Shown: in pieces, positions 12,001 to 23,957 of the stretch
Position numbering within the stretch: the stretch's first letter is position 1
Layout of the letters: each line of letters starts with the position of its first letter
DNA from: Ursus arctos
Lineage: Eukaryota; Chordata; Mammalia; Carnivora; Ursidae
Assembly: GCF_023065955.2 (NCBI RefSeq)
Contig: NW_026622764.1
Location: forward strand, 44,461,833-44,525,832
Direction of reading: 5' to 3'
DNA length: 64,000 nucleotides
Made by a program: the position numbers and the translations under genes
Notes under the pieces: generated by a model
What the model saw: only the letters and a program-made list of their open reading frames with translations
Database searches by the model: none
What the model was told of the DNA's origin: nothing

Positions 12001-14214
12001 TTATTATAGGAAGACCAATGAAAAGACTATTGTCTTATTTCACCATTGGCAGTTCAGTGAAAGAAGATGGTGGTTTTGTTCTGAAGTGGTAATTTTTAAG
12101 TGACAGAACAAGAAGCTTTTATGCATTGACAAGTTTGAAGGGGGAAAGGAAATGAGATAGGGAGTGTATGGAGTTTGGGAATGTGTATGTGCTCCCTGAG
12201 ATCTCAGGTATGCGTTGCCTCATGGGAACCTATAGGAGAAAAAGGTCCCATTTGCATTTTAAGAATCAGAGGCAAGAGCAGATGTCTATGTGACAGAATA
12301 CAGTGGGCCCTCCTGAGTATATTCCCAGAGTAGATTTCATATCAGTTATAATAGTGTGAGCCAAAAATAAATACTTTTGAAAGTATCCTTCAAGATTCCA
12401 TGTGAGGAAGTATTTTTTGATACAGATTATACAGCCCGATATCAACAACCAGTGGGTTACTTTTGTAGAACATTTGTCTGAATAGTTGAAATGTTAAACA
12501 GTGGAACTCTGGTCACTGTCATATTTTAGTCATGACATGAATGATACATGTTCCTTTATGGATTCTGTCAGGTCTCTGTAAACCTGATTGAAGTAAGTGA
12601 ACTGATCAAGTCCTATTCAAGTTGGATAGGAATAAAGCAGTGTTTAGTTAAATTCCCCATGCTTGACCTCTGGGTTAATAGAAGTCAGGTAGTCAGTCTC
12701 TGATTAGTCCCAATTATTAGGCTCCTGAGGGGTAAAAGGTACTTTGGAATTAAATTTATACAGCTTTGACTTACCTGATTTCCCAGCATTATAGAACAGG
12801 AAGGAAAGATTGCAGGGGAGGATATAAATAGGAATCACAGGCTCTTTCTCCATTAATGGGATATAAGTGAACAGAATGCAGGACACCATGGAATTTAGGG
12901 AATATTCAAGGAGGATCACTTTGTCAAAGGTCAATGATTTAGAGGCCAGATGAATGAAATGCTAATGAATGGCATTATATGAATTCCCAAGTTTATGTCT
13001 GATCAAGGTGATTTCTGAGAAATCTAGAAGACGTATTATATATTTGGATTTTCAGTCACTAAACACACAGCTAAAATCTAGATATCCTTGTGGCCTGGTA
13101 GGAAGATAAGTGTTTTCAGTGTTGGCTTTGAAGAGTATTACCAGGTACCTATTCCCGGGGAAAAGAAGACAGGCTTTATTTGTCATGTCAAAAACAAAAT
13201 AAAAGTTTTTATTTTATTATGATTTTTTTTTTCACTTTTAAAGTATTTTCTTCAGCATCTCCAGAAACCTTGCTACCTTTCAGAGATGTCGATGGGAAAA
13301 GTAGTTAGGAATAAGAACTGTTAGTAGGGGTGTGCAGTTGATATAATCATTTTTTGAAGCAATTTATAAGAACATGAGAAATGATTCTTTAAAGTTTTAG
13401 ACGACAGTGAGGAAATGGTGCTAAGACTCATTGCTAACTGTTGGTGATAATGTATTCCTAGATATACAGGCCGCTAGAGTGATCTGTTGAGCAGGAGATA
13501 AGTAGGAGTTTCATTGAGCAGACTCCTGAATTCTGAAATAACTAGCAAGTGCTTCTGAATTTAATTTGCTGATTCCAACAAACATGGATACCAGCTTGGA
13601 AGGAATGGGGGCAGAATGATGTCGTGAGGATGGTGGGGAAAAAGAAACAATTTGCAATAGTCACAGACAAGTCGACAGTGAGGTGGGGGTACACTACTCA
13701 TCTAACTAGTGCTGAAGTATGTCGTGCCAGACATATTTAAGGACTATGTGGAGAGAATGTGATTTAAGTTTCAACTAAGATGATTGCTCTACTTATGACG
13801 TTCCCTTATTGATCTGACTCTGGACATAGTACTTAGTGGTAAATCTTGGTAACTAAAATTGGAATTTTTTGTTTTTTAGGAATGAACAAAGAGCATATAC
13901 ATGCTACTGGCCCTGCTCTCAGTCAATGAACACCTTTCTAGTGAGGCATTAAGAGTTATCTGGAAAGGCCAAAAGGATGATAGCCTAAAACATGACAGCA
14001 GCCCTGGCTTGTGTAACTGAAGCCCTTCAGTGGAATACCTCTATACCTGTGTTCGATTGGCAAAGAACCTACTGAGTCATTTTGGAGGTGCACTTGGTAG
14101 TGGATGAGAAGAAGCAGTTACTTCAGGTAAGAATATGAACCTTCTGAATTGGAAGAGCATCTCCATCAGGGGAATTGCAGATATTATCACACAATTATGG
14201 GTTATTATATATGA
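12001..14214. other. Unique DNA, no gene seen
   Basis: Slightly less AT-rich than its neighbours, but no repeat family, conserved frame or motif could be recognised. The frames at 12266-12448 and 12704-12934 (minus) have no recognisable domain. Confidence 0.45.
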
Positions 14215-14410
14215 CAGTGATTCTCAAACTGGGACACTTTTCCATTTGGCAATGCCTGAAGACATTTTTTGTGGTCACAAACTTGGATGTAGATTCTACT
14301 GACATCTAGTAGACAGGGGCCAGGGGTGTTATTAAACATCCTGCAATGCACAGAGCAGTATCTCTCCACCCCTGGGAACATATCCAGTAGTGCCAAATTG
14401 AGGAACTGGT
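14215..14410 (+). mobile_element. MER20-type hAT (Charlie-group) nonautonomous DNA transposon
   Basis: The ends resemble MER20: CAGTGATTCTCAAACTGGG on the left and a TTGAGGAACTGGTT-like complement on the right. The interior carries CATTTGGCAATGCCTGAAGAC, a GACATCTAGTAGACAGGGGCC block and AAACATCCTGCAATGCACAG, all hallmarks of this element. It has no coding capacity. The minus-strand frame at 14205-14396 simply reads through it. Confidence 0.85.
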
Positions 14411-15649
14411 TATAAATATTATAATGTTATGTAAATTTGCTATGAAAGTACTTGCTTCCTCCTCAAAATATATATTCCCATAATGAAAGTTTTGATGGGA
14501 CAGTGGAGGGAAAACATTCTTGAGCTCCTAGGATATCTTTCTTTTGCCTCAAATGTGAAGAGTATACCTATATACCAAGGCAGGCAGCAGAAAGTACTAT
14601 CTAACAAAAAGCATATTTAGAGTCAATGAAGACTACATAATGCCTAGAAATTTTCTTTTAGAACTGTACATCCAGTATCTGTGCAATATCCTAGTAGCTG
14701 TGGATCATTTAACTCATTATCTGTGCATATCTCTCTGGTAAGTACTTGACAGAATAACAAATAACTCTTTTCTCTAGGGTTGGCCTAATTTTGTTATTTT
14801 AAATAAGCCATGAAGCAGATACTTAGGACAACAGAAAACTAGGAAGCAATGGGTCTCCTGTAGTCTGGACATTGTTAATATTCTCTCCTAGATCCAAGGA
14901 TTGACAGTGAAGGCAGCAAGTCATTACTCTGTTGGATCATTTGAGGCATTTTCAAAGACAGGTCTCTTGTTTTTTTTAACGGCAAGAGTAATAAACAAAC
15001 TGTCACACATTTGGCCAAAAAATTCTCATATAAACTTTGTAAGCCTCACAAGTTCCACTTAATTTAATTATATGATATTCATCTTTCTGAGAAAGATACA
15101 TACAGATTTTCTTGGAGCTTACCTGAGAACCAGAGTTTAATCTTGTAATTTGATGTTTTCATCCTTTTCCCAAGATATAGGGAAAAAAATCATTAAATAT
15201 ATGGTATGGGTTAAGGAGCCATTATTCTTCAAAGATTTTAGCCAAGGATTTCCTAGACTACTGATCTAGAATAAAAAGGCCCCTATTTTGTGTTTGGTTA
15301 TTGTGGTGAAAGATTTTCTGGATTACCGTTGGCTGCTTAAATTCATTCATAACAATGGAGAGGTTTTACAATATGGCCACAGTGGGTATTTCAGTTACCG
15401 AGAATAATAAAGTCATGGATAGTCCATATCTTCTCCAAGAGACTGAAGATATATATCAGAATTTCATTAAATTGAATGCAAACATTCCATCCAGAACAAA
15501 AGCCCTTAAGATGTTGTCCTAGGCCATGAATAGAGTCTCTCAAAATGATGTCACCTGGTTTCTTACCCATTTGTTGATGTTTGGGTGAGACCTTTGTATG
15601 ATGCAAATGATGATTGAAACCTTGGGGATGGATGCTTTTCTAAAGAGAG
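14411..15649. other. Unique DNA, no gene seen
   Basis: No recognised repeat or coding signal. Short minus-strand frames near the right end (15391-15606, 15563-15817) have no identifiable product. Confidence 0.45.
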
Positions 15650-16600
15650 TGCTTGAAGGAGAGTGGACCTAAAACAAAGCAGATCTCCTGGTAGCACCGG
15701 CCTTTTAAGCTTAGGCAGAGGAGAGGAGCCTGAAAGCAAACCTAAAAAGGTCAGGGAGTTAAAAACAAGAAGAGGAGACTTCAGTGCAATGAATGTCCAA
15801 GAAAGACAGTAGTTCAATAAACAAAGAGTAGCTCACTAGTGTCCGGTGCTACTTAAAGGTCCAGTAAGGTAAAGACTAAGTGTCCATATGATTTGGCAAA
15901 ATTATTGTTAACTTTGATGAAAGAAAATTCATTCGATTCATGAATGTGAAGTGAGGAAGAGGAGACAGTGTGCAGACAAGACTTCCAATAGAGTGCAAAG
16001 AGCAGGACAGAAATAAGGAGTCAATGGAGAGGAACACGGGGTCAAGGGAAAATCATTTAGTTCATGAGGTAAGTGAGTATGACAAATGTTCATGAGGAAT
16101 ACCTGTAGAATTGGTATACTGAAGACAAAAAAGAGAATGGAGTATTTAATGAGAAGCTGGATAAGGAGTAGAAGTGGGATAAATCAGGCAGTCATATTTA
16201 GTAAAAAAATAAAACAAAAAGCTAGAATTTCAGAAAAATTTGAATTTCAGATAAACAATAATTAATTTTTTAGTATAAGTATGTTCCAAATAGTGCCAGG
16301 GACTTATGCTAAAAAAAAAATATTACCTGAAATTCCAGTTTAACTGGGAATCCTGAATTTTATCTAGAAATCCTTAGAAATGCTAATCACAGGTGAAAGA
16401 TTAACTATAGTAAGACATATTTTCCATTGTGACAAGATGTGAATTAAGTTTAGGTTTCACAGCAGAGGAAATTACTACAGTATTTCTTCTAGTAACTTCT
16501 GTGTCCTCTGCATAGCGAGAAACAGGCTGCTGCCTAGGAAAGAAGCATGGTGGCAGTATCACAGATTTGGGAAAATGTAGATTTGAAATAACTGCTGTGA

Positions 16601-16618
16601 ATAATAGGAGAAGAAATT
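16601..16618. repeat. Target-site duplication of the 16619-16818 SINE (left copy)
   Basis: ATAATAGGAGAAGAAATT is identical to 16819-16836, a perfect 18-bp duplication that indicates a recent insertion. Confidence 0.95.
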
Positions 16619-16818
16619 TTTTTTTTTTTAAAGATTTTATTTATTTATTCGACAGAGATAGAGACAGCCAGCGAGAGAGGGAACACAGCAGGGGGAGTGG
16701 GAGAGGAAGAAGGCAGGCTCCCAGCAGAGGAGCCTGATGTGGGGCTCGATCCCATAACGCTGGGATCACGCCCTGAGCCGAAGGCAGACGCTTAACCGCT
16801 GTGCCACCCAGGCGCCCC
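16619..16818 (-). mobile_element. Young carnivore SINE (bear-like subfamily)
   Basis: The minus strand reads GGGGCGCCTGGGTGGCACAG, then a head with GGTTAAGCG and the GGGATCGAGCCCC B box, a CT-rich body, (AAATA)n and poly(A). It is full length (about 200 bp) with few differences from the 38714 copy and perfect 18-bp target duplications. Confidence 0.97.
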
Positions 16819-16836
16819 ATAATAGGAGAAGAAATT
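16819..16836. repeat. Target-site duplication of the 16619-16818 SINE (right copy)
   Basis: Identical to 16601-16618. Confidence 0.95.
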
Positions 16837-17364
16837 AATTAGGAAAACACAGAATTGTTCCCAGGCACATTGAAAGCTTAATTGACATCAGAGACCTCGA
16901 ATTGATAGAGGTACCAATCCATGCAGGTGAGTGCCACTAATCTGCTGAGGAGGGTCAATTGGCAAATGGAGTTGCCAATACTGAGAAGAGGGTGATGGAA
17001 GTGCTGGAGCATGTAGTCTAAGCAAGATAGTGAGGGCAGTCAAGGGAGTGGAGAGAGGAGTTAGAGGGGTCAAAGGAATGGATATGATATAAAGATGAAA
17101 AGCAAAGTAAGAAGGAGCAACTGAATGAGTGAGCTACATGGAGGCTGTGATATGAAAATGGGATAGATGAATTTAATATCTCACAGGTGTGGATGATCTG
17201 GGCAATAAATTCCAGTTGGGATGATGGAAAAAGGAACCGAAGAGGAGAGGAGGTGAAACTTGAGATGAAAAGGCAAAAAACCTAGAGCCATTGGTGATGG
17301 TGGTGGGGAGGTTGTAAAAAGTGCCTCTTTGTTCCAGGGCACTTTGGTGTGGGTGAATGGGCAA

Positions 17365-17760
17365 TGTATTCATTAGGGCACCACTAGCTGCTGTTAACAG
17401 AAAAGCATCTGTAATGTGGTGGCTTAAAATAAAGGTGATTTATTGTATACTCAGGTATCAATCCCAATCATCAGCTCTTCTGACTGGCTTTCCTCCAAGA
17501 AATAAGTTAGGTACCTGGGTTCCTTACACCAATGATTCTGTTACCATCAGGTGGTTCCCAAGGCCTGTCTGAAGTGGTCTCCATTGTAGCCAGAAAGAAA
17601 GGGAATGTTTTTTGAAAGATTGAACATATGAAGTTTTTAATGGTTGAGGTCTGGGAGCAACACTCAGTAATTTTCCTGAATGCATTCACTAAAATGCAAC
17701 CACATGGTCACCCCTAACCGTAAGGGCCATCAGGACATGTGGCCAAGAGGAAAATAAAAA
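17365..17760 (-). repeat. Ancient interspersed repeat, family unassigned
   Basis: Phrases such as AGCTGCTGTTAACAGAAAAG, GTGGTGGCTTAAAATAAAGG and GATTCTGTTACCATCAGG resemble a common mammalian repeat, reading from its 'gctgctgtaacaaa..tggcttaaa' end. It appears related to 43620-44035, which carries the other end of the same unit. The strand call is tentative. Confidence 0.4.
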
Positions 17761-20229
17761 AAGTTTTTGATGAACAGGTAACCAGCCTCTGCTACAGACA
17801 GCTTCCAGTTGTGTTTCAGGGCTAGTGGTATCTTTAGGGAGAGAATGTTTTTACTTAAGGAAAGATGTTAAATAAAACTTTCATTGAAACCAGAGGTCGG
17901 AGTGGAAAGGTCAGGGAGGGAGAAACAGTGTGAGTCAAGCTTAGGAGAGAAGACGCAGAGACTATGATGGGACAAGAATATGGGATGGTACAAATACTTG
18001 GAGGTATTTGCATTCGGCTTGAGGATCAGAATAACCTGGATGTGAAGTCTGATTTGCTTACAAAAGTTTTCAGTGGAATTGGACTCTGTTCCCACTGATT
18101 TGGACATTGTTTCTAGGAAAGTAGAACACCCTGGGCAGAGGAGTTTTGGGTTAACAACCTGCTTCTGACCTCTGACATACTGTGGCCCTGGATCTCAAGT
18201 TTAAAGGCTTGGGCTCTGTGTTTCTGAAATGCTTGCCACTTGCTCTACCATAAAGTCCATTATTTTAAATCTCTTAAATACATTACAACAGTAATGTATT
18301 CTGCTGCACTCTATTACATTAAATGCAATTTTATATGATAGCTTATTGTGCTCTTCTCCTTTCCCAATGTGTATGTCCTTTAGAAGCCTCATATTATATA
18401 GGTATATCATTTATAGTTGATTAAATGCATTATTTGTGGTGACTTCTATAAAAATGGACATCTGGCCCCCTCAGGGTTAGAAATGTAACTTCCTATTATA
18501 ATTTTGTTCCAGTGGGAAAATAAGGTGTATCATTATTTCAAATTACAATTCCTTTTCTAGGAATTTAATCTGCAATAAATTTGAACACTATCTTCAGAGG
18601 ATAATGTGTTAATAAGATACTATTAAAAAGAAGGCAAAAACTTAACTCAGTGTAAGACAAATTATGATTAGTACTTGTGTTCTTAGTTGAATAAAAGAAG
18701 ACTTTTTCAAGAGGATTTTTTTTAAAGAAGTAAGGCTTCGAAGACTCAGTGTATCTAGTACATTTTGAAATTAAATCACACCATAATATTTTTGAGTAAT
18801 TAAAAAATACATACAATTTCTCATCAGCCATTTAACCATTACTATGCATATGATGCTGTCCATATATGAAGTTCTTTGAATTTTTTATAATCTAGTTTTG
18901 GAGAACAAAGAGATAGAGAACAATAGCAAATCATTAATCAAGAACAAATTGAAAACAAAAAAACTAGGGTTTACCGGTGTCCCATTGGCACCCATCTCCT
19001 AAATTTTGGATGAATAATAACTAAAAATTCATTCCTCCAAACATTATTTTCATCTTTATCCGTTTCTTCCTCCTCCCAATCTCTTCCCAAACTTCCATGT
19101 CTTAATTTCACCAACTAACATGTAATTGACCTAAGTAGATTTCTGGCTGGATTTGGATCCTTCATTCTTTGTAGTAGCTGATATTCATAATCTACATATT
19201 ACCTTCTCCACATATTATGATTCCATAAGTAGTTTTTAGAGAATGTAACTGAGATAGATAGAAAAGCGACACTTACGTCTCTAGTAAGATCAATACCTCA
19301 ATTAACCCCACAGATATTTTTTAAAATGTCATTTTAAAAGGACTAATAGAAAAGAAGCTAAAAGGAAAAAGATTATATACAGTGCAAGAATACTTAAATA
19401 TTGAATTACTCATACATTAAAAGAATAAAATGAATACTATTCTTGCAAGACACAGATAGGAAGAGGAGATCAATCTTTAAAAAAAAATGGAACAAGCTGA
19501 GACTGATCCTCTGTCTACCTCTGTTCACTTGACTTTAAACCAGTACAAATCAGAATAATTAGAAGAAGCTAAGAAGCTAAAGCCCCTTCGTAGTTGGCTT
19601 GCAGTACACACAATATTGTCAGAGAGCCACGTAAACAGCTGAGGAAGCACATCTACTATGTTGGAAGGCCAGAAGAATCGGAACTGTCTGGGAACAATAA
19701 ATCACTAAGCACAGCTAAGGCTGCAAGAATTGAGCAGAAGGATGGAGGGTGTTATTTACATGGAAGCACCAATACTGGGGTGAGGAGAGCATTTAAAATA
19801 ACAGATAAATAAACTTAAATCTAAGACACCCTGAGGAAAACTTGGTATATCATGAATTGAGTGATAAAGGAATATACATCGATTTCATACAGATTTAAGT
19901 GGTAATTTCTATTTCCATAAGTATATATGTGGCACTGGATAGAATTTTGTTTTTAAAAATTTTAAAGCAAGGCTTCTGCATTTTTTTCATCCAAGTAGCT
20001 ATTAATGCAGGTGAGAAAGAACCTCCTAGGAGAAAAGGCGTAGAGTCATAAGCAGCCCACTGCTAGAAAATTTTTTGAAAGCTTATGCTTCATCTTTTCA
20101 ATTCATATGAAGTGTTGAGGAAACTTTCAGACTTTTTGGTAATGAGTAAATTTGCTAAATAGTAGCAGGTAGCATGTTTTTTGGGAAGAGGCTGAACAAA
20201 GACCCAAGATGTGGGTTTTATTTTTGATT
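17761..20229. other. Unique AT-rich DNA, no gene seen
   Basis: No recognised repeat. The 72-codon plus frame at 19594-19812 is less AT-biased than most, but I see no domain, signal or splice pattern and do not call it a gene. Confidence 0.45.
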
Positions 20230-20400
20230 CTACTATTAACAAAAGGTTTACCTTGATAAACTCAGGTACTTCAATTTCTCTTAACTTCAGTTTCTTCATC
20301 AACAAAATGAGATAAAACTCTATCACTTCTCACACCAACTATACCATGTGTGAAAAAGTTGTAAAAAGGGTCCAATGAGATGAATATTAATAGAGGCAGA
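20230..20400 (+). repeat. Possible MIR relic
   Basis: CTTCAGTTTCTTCATCAACA followed by AAATGAGATAAAA resembles the MIR/LINE2-tail phrase 'cctcagtttcctcatctgtaaaatggggata'. It is short and diverged. Confidence 0.4.
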
Positions 20401-20639
20401 ATTTCAGGTCATACTACTGCTATGTAGGCCTATATTTATTCTGTAGGTATATACATATTATATATTTTAAATAAAATTAATTATATAGTTATAACCTTAA
20501 TAATGAGCTTGGCAAAATTACTAAAACTCACTAGACCATGGAAGTTTCCACTACAAAGTGTTTGTCGTATAGATTTTAACATGTCAGCTAAAAACACAAA
20601 GCAAAAGCAACAGAAAACTAGATCATATATTCAGTGCTT

Positions 20640-21050
20640 ATTTGGTATCAGATGTGCTTAATTTGAATAATAATGTAACCATTTGTAAGACATGTGACTT
20701 TAAAAAAAATTATTTATTTGGCAGAGTGAGAGAGAGAGAGAGAGAGAGAGTGAGCCTGAGTGCGCTAGAGCGCACAAGCAGGGGGAGCAAGGGAGGGAGA
20801 AGCAGGCTCCTTAAGGAGCAGGGAGCCTGATGCAGGGCTCCATCCCAGGACCCTGGGATCATGGCCTGAGCTGAAGGCCGAGGCTTAACCCACTGACCCA
20901 CCCAGGCACCCCAAGACATGTGACTTTAGGCAAAATAATCCTCTAAACCTGAATTTCCTCATTGGTAGAACAGAATTGTAAACAATCTCTGTCAAGCTTT
21001 TTTGCACCCAAAGCGTGGTAAACATTCAGTAAATGTGAAGTTTTATTATA
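20640..21050 (+). repeat. MIR relic split by a carnivore SINE
   Basis: After the inserted SINE the text GTGACTTTAGGCAAAATAAT, CTGAATTTCCTCATTGGTAG and GTAAACATTCAGTAAATGTG follows the MIR consensus order. The left part lies at 20640-20702. The SINE and one copy of its target duplication separate the two halves. Confidence 0.55.
20703..20912 (-). mobile_element. Carnivore SINE (older subfamily) inserted in a MIR
   Basis: The minus strand starts GGGGTGCCTGGGTGGGTCAG. It contains GGGATGGAGCCC in place of the B box, a (CT)n tract of about 12 units (20728-20751 on the plus strand), and an (AAATA)n/poly(A) tail. Perfect 16-bp duplications AAGACATGTGACTTTA lie at 20687-20702 and 20913-20928. The two overlapping small frames are translations of this SINE. 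Confidence 0.95.
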
Positions 21051-21108
21051 GTCGAGCAATTTTAGATCACATTAAAGGCATGCAATGGAAAAACGTATTT
21101 ATTCTCGG

Positions 21109-21125
21109 CTAAAATTTCATTTATT
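21109..21125. repeat. Target-site duplication of the 21126-23342 L1 (left copy)
   Basis: CTAAAATTTCATTTATT is identical to 23343-23359 (17 bp, perfect). It joins two L1 segments that an LTR separates, showing they are one insertion. Confidence 0.85.
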
Positions 21126-22041
21126 CTCTTCTTTTAATTGAAGTAAAAACATATAGAAGTCACCGTCTTACTCTTTTTAATGCAGTAGTGTTAACTATAT
21201 GTATATTGTTGTGAAAAGATCTGTAAAATATTTTCTTCTTGCAAAACTGAAATTCTATACCTTTTGAACAACAACTCCCATTTTCTAATTCCCTGAGCTC
21301 CTGGCAACCACATTTTGCTTCTGTTTCTAAGAGTTTGACTACTTTGAATATCTCGTGTAAGTGGAATCATACAGTATTTATCTTTTGTGATGGGGTTACT
21401 TCACTTAGCATAATATCCTCAAGGTTAATCCATGTTATATCATATGACAGGATTTCCTTCTTTTTAAAGGCTGAATAATATTTCATTATATGTATACACC
21501 ACATTTTCTTTATCCATTTGTCCCATCAGTGGACATTTAGATTGCTTCCACCTCTTGGCTATTGTGAATAATGCTTCAATGAACACTGGTGTGCAAATAC
21601 TACTTTGACATAGTGATTTCAATTCCATTGGATATATACCCAGAAATGGGATTGCTGGGTCATATGGTTGTTCTATTTTTAATTTTTTAAGGAACCTTCA
21701 TGCCATTTTCCATAACAGCTGTACCATTTTACATTTCCATCAATGGTGAATAAGGGTTCTAATTTCTCTGCATCCTTGCCAGCATTTGTTATTTTCTGTT
21801 TTGTGCGTGTGTGTTTGTTTGTTTTGATAGTGGTCACTCTAACAAGGTATAAGGTGATATCTTATGGCTCACATTTTCCTGATGATTAGTGATGATAATC
21901 ATCATTTCATATGTTTGTTGGCCATTTATATATGTTTTTTGGAAAAATGTCATCAATATTTTCCTCATTTTAAATATTAGGTTATTTTGTTGTTGTTTTT
22001 GCTGTTAAGTTGTAGGAGTTCTTTATGTACTCTGAATATTA

Positions 22042-22046
22042 ACTCC
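22042..22046. repeat. Probable 5-bp duplication flanking the LTR (left)
   Basis: ACTCC here pairs with ACCCC at 22583-22587. Removing the LTR and one copy restores a continuous L1 text (ATTAACYCCTGATCAG), which supports these limits. Confidence 0.6.
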
Positions 22047-22582
22047 TGTTATGAGTCTGTCAAATTAATACTTGTTAAGTGGAGCACAGAGTGCCAGATG
22101 GTAAGCCACAGTTAAAAAATAGACTACAAGAGAAATTGAAATAGGGAAGTTTATTACTTACTGCATCTGGAGGAAATACCTGGCAAGCCTCAGTGGGACA
22201 CATGGGGAGTCAAGGCAAAGTACAGAATGAGAGAGAGATAGGGCATACGCTTTTATTAGGGTCAAGAGTGCTTTGCGGTTTTTGGGATAAGGCCAGATTG
22301 GTAAATTTAAACAAAAAGAGCCAGATTTTGGTATATCCCATGGGGGTCTTAACTTTGGGGCACAGAAAGGAAAGGTGCTGGGAGGTGGGGGATGCTGTTG
22401 ATCACAGGGGCTGTTAGGGAAGTCATAATCAGGAACTTAAATTTGCTTTTGACTCTACAGGCTGCTCTCTAGGGCATGCACTGGCATGAGGGGTCAGTTT
22501 AAGGTCCCTTCAGGCTGCTTGGCCAAACAAAATGGATGACAAGGCAGTAATACCATGGAGTAACTCAATTAAATTCTAAACA
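22047..22582 (-). mobile_element. Solitary endogenous-retrovirus LTR, minus strand, inside an L1
   Basis: This 536-bp block begins TGTTATGAG and ends CTAAACA, the TGTT...AACA inverted ends of retroviral LTRs. On the minus strand there is a TATA-like CCTAATAAAAG at 22260-22251 and an AATAAA at 22155-22150, about 100 bp downstream, as expected for promoter, R and polyadenylation signal. No gag/pol/env-like sequence or second LTR adjoins it, so it is a recombined solo LTR. A 5-bp duplication with one mismatch fits an ERVL-like or similar class, but the class is not certain. The plus frame at 22193-22417 is antisense to it. Confidence 0.8.
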
Positions 22583-22587
22583 ACCCC
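22583..22587. repeat. Probable 5-bp duplication flanking the LTR (right)
   Basis: ACCCC is the partner of 22042-22046. Confidence 0.6.
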
Positions 22588-23342
22588 TGATCAGATGTAT
22601 TACGGTTTGCAAATATTTTCTCCCATTCCAGAGGTTGCCTTTTTTACTCCGTTGAATTTTTGATTTACTGTGCAAAAGTTTTTAAGTTTGATGTAGTCCC
22701 ATTTATCTGTTTTTGTTTTTGTTGCCTATGCTTTTGGTGTCATATCTGAGAAATCATCACCAAATTCAGTGTTGTAAACCTTTTTTCTATGTTTTCGTCT
22801 AGGAGTTTTATACCTTCAGGTCTTATGTTTAGGTCTTCAATCTATTTTGAGTTAAATTATATATATGGTGTAAGGTAAGAGACTAATTTCTTTCTCTCAC
22901 AGGTGGATATTTAGTTTTCCCAGCATCAATTTTTGAAAAGATTGTTCTTTCCTCATTGAGTGTTCTTCATGCCATTGTTGAAGATCATTTAACCACATAC
23001 ACAAGGATTTATTTCTGTTCTTTCTATTCTGTTCTATTGGTCTATATATTTATCTTTATGTCAATACCATATTGTTTTGATTATTGTAGCTTTGTAATAT
23101 GTTCTAATATCAGGACTATGAGGCCTCCAGCTTTGATTTTTGTTTGTTTCATTTGTTTTTGTTTTCTTTCCAGATTATTTGGTTATTCAGGTCTTTTGAG
23201 ATCTGTATGAATTTTAGAATTTTTTTTTTCTATTTCTGAAAAAAGGAAGTCACTGGGGATTTTGGTAGTGATTACATTGAATCTGTTGATCACTTTAGTA
23301 GTATAGGCATCTTAATAATATAAGTCTTCCAATTCATGAACA

Positions 23343-23359
23343 CTAAAATTTCATTTATT
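23343..23359. repeat. Target-site duplication of the 21126-23342 L1 (right copy)
   Basis: Identical to 21109-21125. Confidence 0.85.
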
Positions 23360-23506
23360 TTTAGTTTAAGGCTTGCATTACAGAAAACGCTAATCAGCCC
23401 TGAGAGATTATAGAACATTTACTTGGTGCCAAAAAGAAGCTCAATTTCATATTAAGCTTATTATACTTTCCTTGCCTTTTTGATATCATTTTAAAATGTT
23501 GTCCCT

Positions 23507-23681
23507 TGGGGAACCTGGGTGGCTTAATCAGTTAAAGGTCTGACTTTTGCTAAGGTCATGATCTCAGGATCATGGGATGAATATCAGGCTCCATGCTCAG
23601 CATGGAGTCTGTTTTTCCCTGCCCCCCCCATCCCTGTGCTCTTTTTCTCAAATAAATAAATAAAATTTGAAAAAAAAAAAA
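23507..23681 (+). mobile_element. Carnivore SINE (older, diverged)
   Basis: It starts GGGGAACCTGGGTGGCTTAA, has a diverged B-box region, a CCCTGCCCCCCCCAT-rich body, then AAATAAATAAATAAAATT and a 12-A tail. GTTGTCCYTT flanks both sides (23500-23506 region and 23682-23691). Confidence 0.9.
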
Positions 23682-23941
23682 GTTGTCCTTTTACTCAGCA
23701 GGTTTAAGCTGAGTGGTGTAACATTTCTGGGTCTTTCTCTCTTATCTCTGATTGTCTGTCTCCTGAGTATTCTTTCTACCAAATCTGTGCTTACTAGCCC
23801 AGCAGATATTCTCAACTCTCTTCTCCTTGCTGGTGTAGATGAACTCCCATTATAAAGGCTGAAAAGGCTGGGTGTTCATTTCACCAGCATTCCTTGCAGC
23901 AAGAGCTCTGGTAAGTTATTCTCTCTTGGCCAAAAAGTTAC
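23682..23941. other. Unique spacer between inverted SINEs
   Basis: About 260 bp of unique sequence. The 62-codon frame across it begins in the SINE tail and has no recognisable product. Confidence 0.5.
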
Positions 23942-23957
23942 AAAAGGTGGCAATTCT
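23942..23957. repeat. Target-site duplication of the 23958-24160 SINE (left copy)
   Basis: AAAAGGTGGCAATTCT is identical to 24161-24176 (16 bp, perfect). Confidence 0.95.

Larger units (their letters stand above)
15650..17340 (-). repeat. Ancient purine-rich interspersed repeat, later part, split by a young SINE
   Basis: This is a long purine-rich plus strand (repeated GAGGAGAGGAG, GGAGAGGAACACGGGGTC and AGGTGAGTGCC blocks). It resembles the distal part of the same old mammal-wide repeat as 11640-12000. A carnivore SINE at 16619-16818 was inserted into it. Repeat family and exact limits are uncertain. Confidence 0.35.
21126..23342 (-). mobile_element. 5'-truncated L1 (ORF2 C-terminal half and 3' UTR), minus strand, split by an LTR
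   Basis: The plus strand is antisense L1. Landmarks in order are: a 3' UTR block; CTGGCAACCACATTTTGC; TCACTTAGCATAATATCCTC; ATTGCTGGGTCATATGG; GTACCATTTTACATTTCC; and, beyond the LTR, TTTTGGTGTCATATCTGAG, GGTCTATATATTTATC and GTCTTCCAATTCATGAACA. It covers about 1.7 kb of L1 without the inserted LTR. Stops and indels break every frame, so it is inactive. The text differs clearly from the 52-58 kb element, which points to an older L1 subfamily (L1MA/MB-like), despite the perfect target duplication. Confidence 0.88.

Noticed and set aside
19594..19812. 72-codon plus frame with balanced composition
   Set aside because: No domain, splice sites or neighbouring exon could be supported, and the stretch has no conservation evidence from sequence alone.
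20642..20919. Arg/Glu-repeat and Leu/Ser-repeat frames on both strands
   Set aside because: They come from the (GA)n/(CT)n tract of a SINE.
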